From Lithobates sylvaticus (taxonomy: Eukaryota > Chordata > Amphibia > Anura > Ranidae), in the NCBI GenBank assembly GCA_028564925.1, contig CM053028.1, positions 364,433,512-364,497,511 on the forward strand: a stretch of DNA of 64,000 nt. Direction: 5' to 3'. The position numbers were made by a program, and so were the translations under genes. Positions within the stretch are counted from its first letter, which is position 1; the number at the start of each line of letters is the position of its first letter. Below, piece after piece: positions 12,016 to 23,334 of the stretch. The notes beneath the pieces are model-generated. The model made no database searches. It was not told the origin of the DNA and saw only the letters and a program-made list of their open reading frames with translations.

Positions 12016-12596
12016 CACACTGAAAGGCGGGTCAAAATCATATCACATTTTTAACTTCTCCATTTTTAACTTCTCCTTTGTATAATACCTTTGAGTTTAC
12101 AGGTAAAGATGGAAGAAATTGCTGCCTGAAATAATAAATTATCTTCAGGTTTTGTATTCGAGAACAGCACTAATTTGCCAAAGTTATAAATTTGAAGCAG
12201 CTGTTTCACCATTGTTAATTTACAGAGGAACATGTGTAGTTCCCTAATAATTCTGGGAAACCTATAATCACAAATAAAGTACATACACTCAGACGAATAT
12301 AGGCTCATAAAATATGCCAAGCATAAAAAACTCTGTGGAGCTGTAAATGGGCGTACAGTCTGTATACCAGGGGCCGTCCATCCATTAAGGACGCACATGC
12401 GTTGCCCCCCCGTCCATCACCGCCTCCACTATCCATGCGTCCGGCCCCTTTCAGGACACTGGTTCATGGATTCCAATGCAGAGGGGCTGTTTTTTTTTTT
12501 GAAGAAACGATTAGAGCCAGAGGCTCTTATAGGCTTCAATATAGGGTGGGCTCGGGTCGCAGAGAGTGCGCTCCGAGCCCACCCATGTGTGTTACA

Positions 12597-14452
12597 CAGA
12601 GCCGATCGGCCCTATAGGCACACTATGCAAGCTGCTTAGGGCCCCGCCGCTGTGGGGGGGCCCCCAAGACCCAGCATCCCCCCCTGCACCTCTGGCTGGC
12701 CGTTTAGAGTGCAGTGAGGACAGGTGGGAGGAGGTGGAAGGCGGCGATCGGCAGCTCTATGGTGCCTGAGTGGGCGGCGGGATCTCCCTGGGGTTTGTAG
12801 TACTCTCAGTGTATACAAGGGAGAGGAGAAGGGAGGGTCCTCTGACCCAGGCAGGTATCAGTTTCACTTTCACTCTGCTTGAACACTGTTGCTGATGCCC
12901 GGGTCAGAGGCCCCTCCCCTCTCCACTGTATACATTCGGAGATAGAACTACTAGCCCAGGGAGATCCCCCTGCCTGTGGACACCATATAGCTGCCGATCG
13001 TCGCCTCCCACCTCCACCAGCCAGGTACAGGGGAACCTCTGCAAGGGGGGAATCAGCTGTTTGGGGGCCCAAATGTAAGAGGGGGGCTTTCTGGGGACAC
13101 TAATGTAAGGAAGGGGGCCTCTGAGGACACTAATGTAAGAGGGGGGCTCTCTGGGGACACTGATGTAAGGACGGGGCCCTCTGGGGACACTCATGTAAAG
13201 ACGGGGCCCTCTGGAGACACTGATGTAAGAGGGGGCCCCCTGGGGACACTAATGTCAGAGGGGGGCTCTCTGGTTACCCTGTGTAAGGAGAGGCTCTCTG
13301 GGGACCCTGTGTAAGGAGGGGCTCTCTGGGGACACTAATGTAAGAGGGAAGGCTCTCTTGGGACACTAATGTAAGGGGAGGCTCTCTTGGGACCATGGTG
13401 TAAGGGGGGGCTCTCTGGGGACCCTGATGTAAGGGAGGGGGGGCTCTCTGGGGACCCTGGTGTAAGGGGGGCTCTCTGGGGACCCTGATGTAAGAAGGGG
13501 CTCTCTGAGGACCCTGATGTAAGGAGGGGCTCTCTGGGGAGCCTGGTGTAAGGGGAGGCTCTCTGGGGACCCTGGTGTAAGTGGAGGCTCTCTGAGGACC
13601 CTGATGTAAGGGGAGGCTCTCTGGGGACCCTGATGTAAGGAGGGGCTCTCTGAGGACCCTGATGTAAGGAGGGGCTCTCTGGGGAGCCTGGTGTAAGGGG
13701 AGGCTCTCTGGGGACCCTGGTGTAAGTGGAGGCTCTCTGAGGACCCTGATGTAAGGGGAGGCTCTCTGGGGACCCTGATGTAGGAGGATACCCTCTGGGG
13801 ACCCTGATGTAAGTAGGGAGGCTCACTGGGAACCCTGATGTAAGGAGGGGCTCTACTGTTGTAAGGGGGGCTCTCTGGAGACCCTGATGTAAGTAGGGGC
13901 TTTCTGGGGACCCTAATGTAGGGGGAGGCTCTCTAGGGACCCTGATGTAAGGGGGGCTCTCTGGGGACCCTAATGTAGGGGGAGGCTCTCTGGGGACCCT
14001 GATGTAGGGGGGGGGCTCTCTGGGGACCATAATGTAGGGGGAGGCTCTATAGGGACCCTGATGTAAGGGGAGGCTCTCTGGGGACCCTAATGTAGGGGGA
14101 GGCTCTCTGGGGACCCTGATGTAGGGGGAGACTCTCTGAGGACACTGATTTAAGGGGGGCTGTCTGGGGACCCTTGTGTAAGGGGGGCTCTCTGAGTGAG
14201 GACCCTGATGTAAGGGGGGCTCTCTGAGAACCCTGATGTAAGGGGGGCTCTCTGGGACCTCATTCTGTTCTATATTGTTGTACTTATTCTTTGACTGTTT
14301 TGTTTAAAGGAGGGAGGATTGTTTTGGGAGCACTGAAGTGTCAGGTGTGACTGTGTGGCAATGGTTTACATAGCTCACGGCATCACGGGTCAAGTAGAGG
14401 GCCCCTTAGCAGAATTTTGCTTAGGGCCCCAGGGAGGTCAGGATCGGCACTG
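12597..14452. mobile_element. Second hAT nested in the first, carrying a minisatellite
   Basis: GTGTTACA lies at 12589-12596 and 14453-14460, a perfect 8-bp duplication. Ends are cagagccgatcggcc and, inverted, cagtgccgatcctg. About two-thirds of the element is tandem repeat; no transposase is present. Confidence 0.88.
13060..14265. repeat. Minisatellite of about 26-31-bp units, some 40 copies
   Basis: The unit is close to aggggggctctctggggac followed by cctgatgta. Higher-order repetition is visible: the block at about 13500-13600 recurs at about 13625-13770. Long frames here encode Pro-Arg-Glu repeats and are artefacts of the tandem structure. Confidence 0.92.
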
Positions 14453-14788
14453 GTGTTACAACAGAGAATCAATATTCGCTGTTCTAACACTGATCCTCCT
14501 CCCTGATAATCAGGAAGTGGGGTTTGACACTGGTCACCCGGTTGGCTGAAAGGACAGGCGATCCTATTGGAGGCCCAGGAAGAGGAAGGGAGGAGCTGGA
14601 TGCCGCCATAGAGGAGAGGACACTCGGAGCTGAGCTGCTGCACCACGCTGCCTGCCACCCGCCACGATGGGGTAAGTGCCGGACCGACCGGCAAACAGCG
14701 GGGGAGTGGGTGCTGTGGCTGCTTGGGGGGATGGGTGGTTGTTTGCGGCCCCCCTCAAAAAAAAACACCAGCCGCCACTGCTGTACAC

Positions 14789-15366
14789 CGCTTTACTCGT
14801 GTGAATGCTGATGGAACAAAGCATACTCATGCGGAACAAAACACTTACTGAACCCAACACTTACACATTTGGGTAAATCCTTGGTATGCGCATGTGTGGG
14901 TAAATGGGGGAGCACGGCCATTCACTTCTATGACAGGCTGTATGCCACACCTACAGCTCCCCAGTCATTTGAAAGCAACGTGTTTTTTACACAAAGCATA
15001 TTAAAACCCTATATGTGTCCATGTACATGAGGCCTTACACGTCATCTGACCACATTCCGTGAAATATAAAGATTATACTTTCCTTGCATTGTTTCCTTTT
15101 TTTAATTTATTGTTCCCTACAGCCTCATTACAGTTTACTGTCCCCTTCTGAGTCCTTCTCTGATCTACCAATGGTTACAATCTACGGCCAGAGTAATCTT
15201 TTTTTTTTTTTTAGGCTTACTCTGCTGCCTATTTCTCTCTAATTTTCTGTTTTTCACTTCTGTACGGATAGCCTAGTCCTCTGCTGCCAATGTCCTCTTT
15301 TTTTTTTGTTTTCACTCCTTCACTCCCAGATAGCAAATTTGTGTTAGTGTTGAATTGTAAGCCTTG
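14789..15366. other. No gene; mildly repetitive flank
   Basis: Apart from poly-T runs and common repeat words (gtacatgaggcctta) I see no gene or complete element. Confidence 0.45.
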
Positions 15367-15760
15367 TTAAAGCATAGTTCCACCCAAAAAGGGAAGCACC
15401 GCTTGTCTGCCTCCTCCCCACCTCTACTGCCACATTTGGCACCTTTTGGGAGTGAGGGGGGAGCGGATACCTGGTTTTGACTGGAACCCTTCCCCACTTC
15501 CAGCTATGTTCGCCGCGCCCCCCCCCCCCCCCTTTTCCCTGCAGCCAGCCCATTCACAAATCGCAGAGGGCATCGCACACATGCAGTAGAAAACTGGTTG
15601 TGGACCTGCAAGGCTTCACGCCTAGTTTCCCTTAGTCAAGATGGCAGCGCTAGCACCCAAGAGCCAATTGAAAAATCGGCTCGGGTGAGGACACGGCTGG
15701 ATTCCTGGACAGGTAAATATCCTAATATTAAAAGTCAGCAGCTACAGTATTTGTTGCCAC
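15367..15760. mobile_element. TTAA-bounded element, TTAAAGCNNAGTTCCACCC family, truncated
   Basis: It starts TTAAAGCATAGTTCCACCC and contains an aaaagtcagcagctacag block. The same layout occurs at 26041-26485 and 41765-42192. The right end is not found. Confidence 0.5.
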
Positions 15761-16691
15761 CTTTAGTTCTAGTTGACTCTGCAAGTCACAGGGCCCCCTG
15801 TGGTGGGATGACTATTGCACAACCAGAACTTGCAGCAGACTAGCAGAATGTTTGCAAAGAAAGTTGATCTGGAGTCATGCAATGTGAGCTTGCTGCAGTT
15901 GTGCAACAAACTTGTGAAGCCTGGCAAGTCTAGCAATAGCTTAGCAAGCCATTTTCAAACTTGCAACACAATTTCTTGCTCACTGGGACTCTTAGGCTGG
16001 CCATACATGTTCAATTTTCTTGTACAACTTTGCTTTATATATACCTTAAAGTGGATGTAAACCCCATGTATGAAATCTGACCTGGGCACATATATCTGTA
16101 GTGTTTATTTATCTCTCCAAAGCCCTAAGTCCCATATCTTTCTGCTGCTCCGTTCCTCTGTTATCAGCATGATAACTTCTGACAAGTCCTCTGACACAGG
16201 AGATAAAAGCAGCTGGAAATTTGTGTTGGGGAGGGTGTTATAAATAGATTAGCAGAGAGCTTGTCTATTCACAGCACAGCTCTGGCAGTTTCTTCATTCC
16301 TCTGCCTATGTAGAGGGGGAGGGGAGGGGGTGCCTTTCCTCCAATCAGCTCTTACACAGTGTATGCCCAGACTGCCCTCCCACTGCTGAAACAGGAAGAA
16401 CAAAATCTAATACAATGTGTACTTTCTAAAGAATATAGAAATCTGAAGACAGCAGATATGCATATAAAACGTATGTAGTGAGATTTGTTTCATCCCTGTG
16501 TATTATCTCAGCCTGTTCACTCCACTGGGTATATGTGAGGGTTTGTTGTTGTTGTTGTTCAGTCATTTAGTCGTTTCCGACTCTATGTGACCTCATGGAC
16601 CACAGCACGCCAGGCTTTTCTGTCCCCCACTGCCTCCTGGAGCTTGCTTGTTCATTGTTTCGATGATGCTATCTATCCATCTTGTTTTCTG

Positions 16692-17589
16692 TCATCCTCT
16701 TCTCCTCCTTTTTCCTTCCATGTTTCCCAGCATCAGGGTCTTTACCAATGAGTCCCCTCTTCGCATGAAGTGGCCAAAGTATTCAAGTTTCAGCTTCGAG
16801 ATCTGTCCTTCCAGTGAATATTTAGGGTTGATTCCCTTCAGGATTGACTGGTTTGATCTTCTTGCCATCCAAGGGACTTCCAAGAGTCTTCTCCAACACC
16901 ATAGTTCAAAAACATAAATTCTTCGGCGTTGAGCCTTCCTTATGGTCCAACTTTGACAGCCATAGGTTACTACTGGGAATACCATAGCTTTGACTATACG
17001 GCACTTTGTTGGTAGGGCGATGACTCTGATTTTTATAATGTTGTCTAGGTTTTCCATTGCTTTCCTCCCAAGAAGCAAGCGTCTCTTAATTTCATGGCTA
17101 CAGTCACCGTCTGCTGTGATCTTGGAGCCTAAGAAGATAAAATCTGTCACTGTTTTCATTTCGGTTGCCATGATCTTAGTTTTCTTAATGTTCAATTTCA
17201 GGCCAGCTTTTGCGCTCTCCTCTTTCACCTTCATTAAGAGACCCTTTAGTTCTTCTTCATTTTCTGCTATTAGTGTGGTATCATCTGCATATCTCAGGTT
17301 GTTGATATTTCTCCCTGCAATCTTAATTCCGAATTGTGATTTGTCGGTCCTGGCATTTGGCATGATGTGCTCTGCACACAAGTTAAATAAATAGGGTGAC
17401 AATATACATCCTTGTCGCACTCCTTTCTCAATCTCAACCAGTCAGTTGTTCCATGTCCTGTTCCAAATGTTGCTTCTTTACTTGCATACATGTTTTTAAG
17501 AAGAAAGGTGAGGCGGTCTGGTTTTCCAATTTCTTTCAGTATTTGCCACATCTTGTTGTGATCCACACAATCAAAGGCATTACTGTAGT
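16692..17589 (-). pseudogene. BovB reverse transcriptase catalytic and C-terminal part
   Basis: A first frame carries NAFDCVDHNKMWQILKEIG, the RT catalytic motif A region, ending near 17420. A second frame (17420-16692) carries RQGCILSPYLFNL, then LRYADDTT at about 17280-17291 (the catalytic YADD), then DCSHEIKRRLLLGRKAM and FELWCWRRLLEVPW, diagnostic of BovB. A frameshift joins the two. The hAT at 17590-19187 split the gene just before motif A. Confidence 0.92.
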
Positions 17590-19187
17590 CAGTCCCGGAC
17601 TGGCCATAGGGCAGACCGGGCATTTGCCCGGTGGGCCGGGGCCGCCCATTCTGTGGCCTGTTGATGTTCAGGCCGCACATCGGCAGGTAAGCGGCGGCCG
17701 CGGCCTGGACAGGGTTAACACAGGCCACGGCCGCCGCTCGCCTAACGCTATGCGGCCGTGCCTGTGACTTCGCTGGCGGGACTAGCGGCTGCATGGGCTG
17801 AGCTGTGTGTCTCTCACACACAGCTCAGCCTCAGATCCGGGCTGCCAGTTCCGCTGTGCTGCTGTCAGGATGTCCCCCCCCTCCTCTCCCCCTTCCTCAT
17901 GTCGGCAGCATGGGACGGGAGAGAAGAAAGCTTCCTGCTTGTTCTTCTTCCCTCCCAATTGGCCACAGCCAAGGGCCAATCAGAAAGATCCAGTGGGGCA
18001 TCATGGGATATGTAGTCCCAGAGATAGGAGGCCCAATTGATCTCAGCAGGGAGACGGCTACAGTCCCCATCATGCACTCTGCTGGGGGAAAAGAAAACCC
18101 GGAAACAAGCAGGTACTACAGGAGACATGGAAAAAGAAAGAGGAGTGTGCTGGGGGAACTAATAGCCCCAGCACCACCAGATAGAGCCAAGCTGTACCCA
18201 CACCACCAGAGAGCCATGAGCGCCACGCTGTACCCGCACCACCAGAGAGAGCCGCGCTGTACACGCACCACCAGAGAGAGCCATGAGCGCCACGCTGTAC
18301 CCGCACCACCAGAGCACCATGCTGTACACGCACCACCAGAGAGAGCCATGAGCGCCACGCTGTACCCACACCACCAGAGCACCATGCTGTACCCGCATCA
18401 CCAGAGTGCCATGCTGTACCCACACCACCAGAGCGCCATACTGTACCCGCACCACCAGAGAGCCACGCTGTACCCACACCACCAGAGAGCCACGCTGTAC
18501 CTGCACCACCAGAGAGCCACGCTGTACCCGCACCACCAGAGAGCCACGCTGTACCCACACCACCAGAGAGAGTCACGCTGTACTTGCACCACCAGAGAGA
18601 GCGAGCCACGCTGTACCGCACCACCAGAGAGAAAGCCACACTGCACTGCACCACCAGAGAGAGAGCCACACTGCACTGCACCACCAGAGAGAGAGAGCCA
18701 CGCTGTACCGCACCACCAGAGAGAGCCACGCTGTACCGTACCACCAGAGAGCCACGCTGTACCGTACCACCAGAGAGCCACGCTGTACCGTACCACCAGA
18801 GAGCCACGCTGTACCATACCACCAGAGAGAGCCACGATGTACCGTACCACCAGAAAGAGAGAGCCATACTGTCCAGGACCACCAGAGAGAGCAGGTCAGT
18901 GTCACTGGGGAGTGTGGGTATAATAGGAGACAGACAGTACTATCATTGTATGGCCACAATAGGACTGGGGCACTGTAATATAAAGGGGACTGCACTGTAA
19001 AGGGGCACTGTAATCATTACAGTGCCCCTTTACAATGCAGTCCCCTTTATATCATTACATTACATTACAGTGTGGGGGACCGACACCAGCCACCCCCACG
19101 CGTGTCTACTGACATCTCTTCCCCCGGTCCCTGGAAAAGATGGCTGCTCAGTCTAAAATGCCCGGGCCTATTTTTTGTCCAGGCCTG
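17590..19187. mobile_element. hAT element in BovB, 8-bp target duplication, carries a minisatellite
   Basis: ACTGTAGT lies at 17582-17589 and 19188-19195, a perfect duplication within BovB. Ends are cagtcccggactggcc and, inverted, caggcctggac. It encodes no transposase. About 700 bp is a tandem array. An AT/CA-like palindrome (cagtgcccctttacaatgca) sits near 18990-19060. Confidence 0.9.
18170..18890. repeat. Minisatellite, unit about 27-30 bp
   Basis: Units follow accaccagagagccacgctg then tacccgc. Long frames in both directions across it (for example 17805-18923) encode Thr/His/Arg repeats and are artefacts. The reverse complement of the unit makes up the array at 55230-55585. Confidence 0.92.
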
Positions 19188-19195
19188 ACTGTAGT

Positions 19196-20193
19196 GAATA
19201 AAGTAGAAGCAGACATTCTTCTGGAACTCCCTTGCTTTCTCCATGATCAAGCAAATGTTGGCACTTTGATCTCTAGTTCCTCTTTGAAATCCAGCTTGTA
19301 CTTGTGGTAGCTCTCGGTTCACATGCTGTTGAACTCTATCTTGTGGAATTTTCCGCATAAACTTGTTAGCGTGTGAGATGAGTACAATCGTACGGTAGCT
19401 TGAACATTCTTTGGCGCTGAATTTTTTTGGTATCGAAATGTAAATTGCAATGGTGGCTGGTGCTCCATCGGTCCGAGGGGGGGGCGGCAGACGGACCTAC
19501 CATGGACCCCCCCCCATCACTCCAGCCTGGACCATGCACCATACCTTTTACCTGGCTCTGTGCTGCCAGCAGTCAGGCTTGTCCTTCCATCCCCTGTGTC
19601 TGCTGTCCTGTCACTCCGATGACATCGCCCCCCCCTGAAACGGAGCTCATATGATGGCTCTGATAGAGGAGGAGGCGGTGGGGCTGAGAGCCGTGTTTTC
19701 CCGGAGAGCGCCGACACCCTCCTCCCTCCTCCTCATCCTAGGCCAATGGTATCACTTTTCCTTTCGGGCCCCTAATGGACGGACCGCCACTGGTAAACAG
19801 ATCTCTTCCAGTCCTGTGGCCATTGTTGAGTTTTCCAAATTTGTTGGCATATGGAGTGCAGCACTTAAACAGCATCATCTTTTAGGATTTTAAATAACTC
19901 AGCTGGGATACAATTACTTCTGCTAGCTTTGTTATTAGTAATGTTTCTAAGGCCCACTTGACTTCACTCTTCAGAATATCTAGTTTAAGGTCAGTGATTG
20001 CATCATCGTGGTTATATGGGATATTCAGATCATTCTTGTATAGTTCTTCTGTGTATTCTTGCCATCTCTTCTTTGTCTATTGTCGTGCCCATCTTTGCAC
20101 AAAACTTTCCCTCAATATCTTCAATTTTCTTGAAAAGCTCTCTAGTCCTTCCCATTCTGTTGTTTTCCTCTAATTCTTTGCATTGATTGCTAC
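19196..20193 (-). pseudogene. BovB linker and reverse transcriptase N-terminal part, interrupted
   Basis: Minus-strand pieces include QCKELEENNRMGRTRELFKK (about 20110-20190) and VQQHVNRELPQVQAGFQRGT (about 19240-19330), both typical of BovB just before and at the start of the reverse transcriptase. A 345-bp hAT at 19448-19792 interrupts the stretch, and frameshifts are present. Confidence 0.8.
19448..19792. mobile_element. Small hAT MITE in BovB
   Basis: It is flanked by gtaaattg (19440-19447) and gtaaacag (19793-19800), an imperfect 8-bp duplication of BovB sequence. Ends are caatggtggctgg and, inverted, cagtggcggtccgtcc. About 345 bp, non-coding. Confidence 0.75.
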
Positions 20194-21155
20194 TTAAGGA
20201 CCGCCGCACATACACATACTGTGGCAGGGTGACCCTTAAGCGCAAAATCACGTACCTGTACCTGATTCCTTGGAACAGCTCTGGGGCGTGCGCCGCCGAA
20301 GCCCCACTTCTGCTGTGATTAGACACAGTGGGAGCCAATCATCTGGTCCACAGGCAAGGCAGACTGCCGTTCTGTCAGAGTGGAAGAGATAGATCTTGTC
20401 TTCCTGCTAATCAGGAACACAGATCTCTCTCGTCCTCCAGTCAGTCCATCCCCCACACAGTTAGAAAGCATTCCTTAGGAGCACACTTAACCCTTTGATT
20501 GCCCCTGATGTTAACCCCCTTCCCTGCCAGTGTCATTTTTGGTCCCCAAAAAGTGTCACTTAGTGTCAGATTTGTCCGCCACAATGTTGCAGTCCCGCTA
20601 AAAATCACTGATCACTGCCATTACTAGTAAAAACGTCCATAAATCAATCTCATTAATATTATTATACAGGATTTATATAGCATCAGCAGTTTACGTAGCG
20701 CTTTACAATATAAAAGGGAGACAATACAGTTACAATAAAATAGTTCCCATAGTTTGTAGACGATATAACTTTTGTGCAAACCAATCAATATACGCTTTTT
20801 GGGATTTTTTTTTACCAGAAATATGTAGCAGAATACAAATTGGCCTAAACTGATGAAGAAATTAGATTTTTTACATATTTTTGTTGGATGTGTTTTATAG
20901 CAGAAAGTAAAACATATTGTTTTTTTTTCAAAATTGTTGGTCTTTTTTTGTTTATAGCGCAAAGAATTAAAAACGCTGAAGTGATCAAATACCACCAAAA
21001 GAAAGCTCTATTTGTGGGAAAAAAAAGGACATCAATTTTATTTGGGTAAATCGTTGCACAACCGCATAATTGTCGGTTAAAGCAACGCAGTGCTGTATCG
21101 CTAAAAATGGCCTGGTCAGGAAGGGGGTAAAACTTTTCGGAGCTGAAGTGGTTAA
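20194..21155. mobile_element. piggyBac-like MITE of about 960 bp in BovB
   Basis: TTAA bounds it at 20194-20197 and 21152-21155; the right end reads GAAGTGGTTAA. It contains the family's conserved words gtttatagcgcaaa, taccaccaaaagaaagctct and gcctggtcaggaaggggg. A short dispersed repeat (gcgctttacaat) lies near 20650-20740. Confidence 0.82.
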
Positions 21156-21701
21156 GAAGGTCTTTTTGTCTCTTCTTGCTATCCTCTGGAAGTCTGCATT
21201 CAGTTGGGTATATTTTCCCTTTTCTCCATTGCCTTTTGCTTTCCTTCTTTGTTCAGCTATTTGTATGGCCTCATTAGATAAGCACTTTGCTTTCTTGCAT
21301 TTCTTCTACTTTGGGATAGTTTTCACTGATACTTCTTGTACCAAGTTACACACTTCCTTCCATAGTTCCTAAGGCCCCCTGTCTATCAGATCTAATCCTT
21401 TAAATCTGTTCGTCACCTCCACTGAGTATTCACAAGGGATATGATTTAGATCATATCTGATCTGGTGTTTCCCACCTTCTTCAGTTTAAGCCTGAATTTG
21501 CCATAAAAAGGTCAAGGTCTGAGCCACAGTCACCTCCAGGTCTTGTTTTGACTGACTGTATAGAGCTTCTCCATCTTTGGCTGCAGAAAATATAATCGAT
21601 CTGATTTCTGTATTGACCATCTGGTGATGTCCATGTATAGAGTCGCCTCTTTGGTTGTTGAAAAAGAGTCTTTGTTATTACCAGTGTGTTTTCTTGACAA
21701 A

Positions 21702-22160
21702 CTATGTTAGCCTTTGTCCTGCTTTATTTTGTACTCCAAGGCCATATTTACCTGTTATTCCAGATATGCTTTGACATCCTACTTTAGCATTCCAATCTCC
21801 CATTATGAGAAGGATATCTTTTTTTGGAGCTAGTTCTAAAAGGTGTTGTAGATCTTCATAAAAGCGGTCAATATCAGCTTCTTCAGCATCAGAGGTTGGT
21901 GCATTAACTTGGATTATTGTGGTGTTGAGTGGTTTGCCTTGGATACAGACTGAGATCATCCTGTCGTTTTTGGGATTGTGCCCCGGTACTGCTTTCCTCA
22001 CTCTTTTGTTGACTATGAGGGCTACACCATTTCTTCTGAGAGATTCTTGTCCACAGTAGTAGATATAGTACTCATCTGAGTTGAATTTGCCCATTCCAGT
22101 CCATTTTAGTTCACATATTGCCATCTTCTGTTTGACCACATCCAGCTTGCCCTGATTCAT
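21702..22160 (-). pseudogene. BovB endonuclease domain fragment
   Basis: The frame begins MNQGKLDVVKQKMAICELKW and includes YYCGQESLRRNGVALIVN and DILLIMGDWNAKVG, hallmark segments of the apurinic-type endonuclease at the N-terminus of the RTE/BovB polyprotein. Compared with ruminant and reptile BovB, an internal stretch before CELKW (about ten residues) is missing. The frame is open for about 150 residues and then lost; recognisable pieces continue towards 21160. Confidence 0.88.
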
Positions 22161-22679
22161 TGATCTTACATTCCAGGTTCCTATGTAGTACTCTTCTTTA
22201 CAGTATCAGACATACCTTTCACTCCTACCATCCACAGCTGAGAGTCCTTGCATCTTTGGCCCAGCCATTTAATTAGCTCTGGAGCAACTTGAAATTGACC
22301 TCCGCTCTTCCCCAGTAGAACATTGGATACCTTCCAGTCTGGGGGCCTTTTTTTTTTTTGTTCATGAGGTTTTCTTGGCAAGGATACTGGAGTGGGTTGC
22401 CATTTCCCTATCCAGTGGATCACATTTCATCAGAATTCTCCACTGTGACCTGTCCGTCTTGGCTGGGCCTACACGACATAGCTCATAGCTTCACTGAATT
22501 GAACAAGCCCCTTCACCACGGAAATGATGCATAAATAGGGTTTATATCCACTTTAAACTCTTTAGTGCAAGGGCCTACCTAATTGGAAGCAATTGAAAGT
22601 TGTTTAGTTTTGACGTCATATTATATGGGCTTTGGTAAATCTAAAGGAAAATTGAAAATCTATGGCCAGCCTTAGCTTT

Positions 22680-23255
22680 AACTTTTGACTGAACCTCCAC
22701 ACACATTGCCCTCTTATCAGATCATGTCTGTTACCAGTCAACCAGTTGAAGACCTTTTTGTTGTCTTTTTTCCAGAAACATCCAACTCTTCAGTTTAAAC
22801 CTGGTGCATGTTGCGTATACAAGGAATCCATGTCTAAGATGACACCTGCCCTAGGCAACAAAGAGACCACATGTTTAGGAACTTAAATAAATATGCAAAG
22901 CAACTGTTTTAAAATAATATTTCTAATTGAAGTTTTTATGGTATGTTTAGCAAATATATAAATATTTATACAGTTATTGTAATAAGATTTTCTAAAATTC
23001 GATAGCTTGTTGTGGCCACATTTTAGAATTTCCAGGGCGAGTAATGGAACACATGATCTCGATATCACTGAACAAATCCAATATCTATTATGCTTCTACT
23101 AATCCTAGAGGCATTTCAGGTTAAAATGCAGAAAGATTAACTAGACAAATCAATTTTCAAAATATTTATTTTTCTGTTGCATGTGTACAGACCTGAAGCG
23201 CCAGAGCAAATATTTTTTCTGGCATCATTCTGCTAGATTTATACATATATATATA
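22680..23255. other. AHSG upstream region without recognisable repeats
   Basis: About 570 bp separate the nest of transposons from the TATA box. No gene is present. Liver promoter elements are expected here by analogy, but I do not claim specific sites. Confidence 0.4.
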
Positions 23256-23263
23256 TATATAAG
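23256..23263 (+). promoter_or_regulatory. Probable TATA box of AHSG
   Basis: TATATAAG sits about 75 bp before the ATG, at the end of a short TA run. A start of transcription near 23287 would give a 5' UTR of roughly 50 bases. The surrounding TA repeat lowers certainty. Confidence 0.5.
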
Positions 23264-23334
23264 AATGCTGCCATCCAACCACCACCGTCAAGTTCACAGA
23301 CCACATCGAGAGACACAAGTGGTAGTGTGGCACC

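Larger units (their letters stand above)
12368..14780. mobile_element. Non-autonomous hAT element (outer) with 8-bp target duplication
   Basis: CTGTATAC (12360-12367) and CTGTACAC (14781-14788) flank it, one mismatch. Ends are caggggccgtcc and the reverse of cagtggcggctgg, classic hAT CAG termini. Without the nested element it is about 550 bp and non-coding. Confidence 0.85.
16545..22536 (-). mobile_element. Near-full-length BovB (RTE clade) LINE, interrupted by three insertions
   Basis: Read on the minus strand, the element runs from a 5' end near 22530 to a 3' end with a (GTT)n-type tail at 16545. AGGGTTT lies at both borders (16538-16544, 22537-22543). Removing three younger insertions (17590-19195, 19448-19800, 20194-21155) leaves about 3.1 kb, close to the 3.2 kb expected for BovB. 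Both the endonuclease and the reverse transcriptase are recognisable and strongly BovB-like, as is the 3' sequence (gcacgccaggct; ccaaagtattcaagtttcag). It is inactive: the coding region has frameshifts as well as insertions. Confidence 0.93.
16050..22552. mobile_element. T2/Kolobok-type element split by BovB
   Basis: TTAA at 16046-16049 and 22553-22556 bound it. The left end is agtggatgtaaacccc and the right end gggtttatatccact, near-perfect inverted repeats. It is non-coding and about 510 bp once BovB is removed. Confidence 0.82.
15995..22671. mobile_element. Outermost MITE of a four-level nest
   Basis: GGCTGGCCATACATG at the left and CTATGGCCAGCC at the right are inverted ends flanked by TTA (15992-15994, 22672-22674). 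Only about 165 bp belong to this element; the rest is a T2 element and its passengers. Confidence 0.7.

Noticed and set aside
13335-14030. 231-codon minus frame (Pro-Arg-Glu-Pro repeats)
   Set aside because: Artefact of the minisatellite inside the nested hAT.
17805-18923. 372-codon + frame and 270-codon minus frame
   Set aside because: Both cross a minisatellite whose unit lacks stops in several frames; the proteins are simple repeats.
20650-20740. tRNA-derived SINE (gcgctttacaat segment)
   Set aside because: No A and B boxes visible; noted only as a dispersed repeat.
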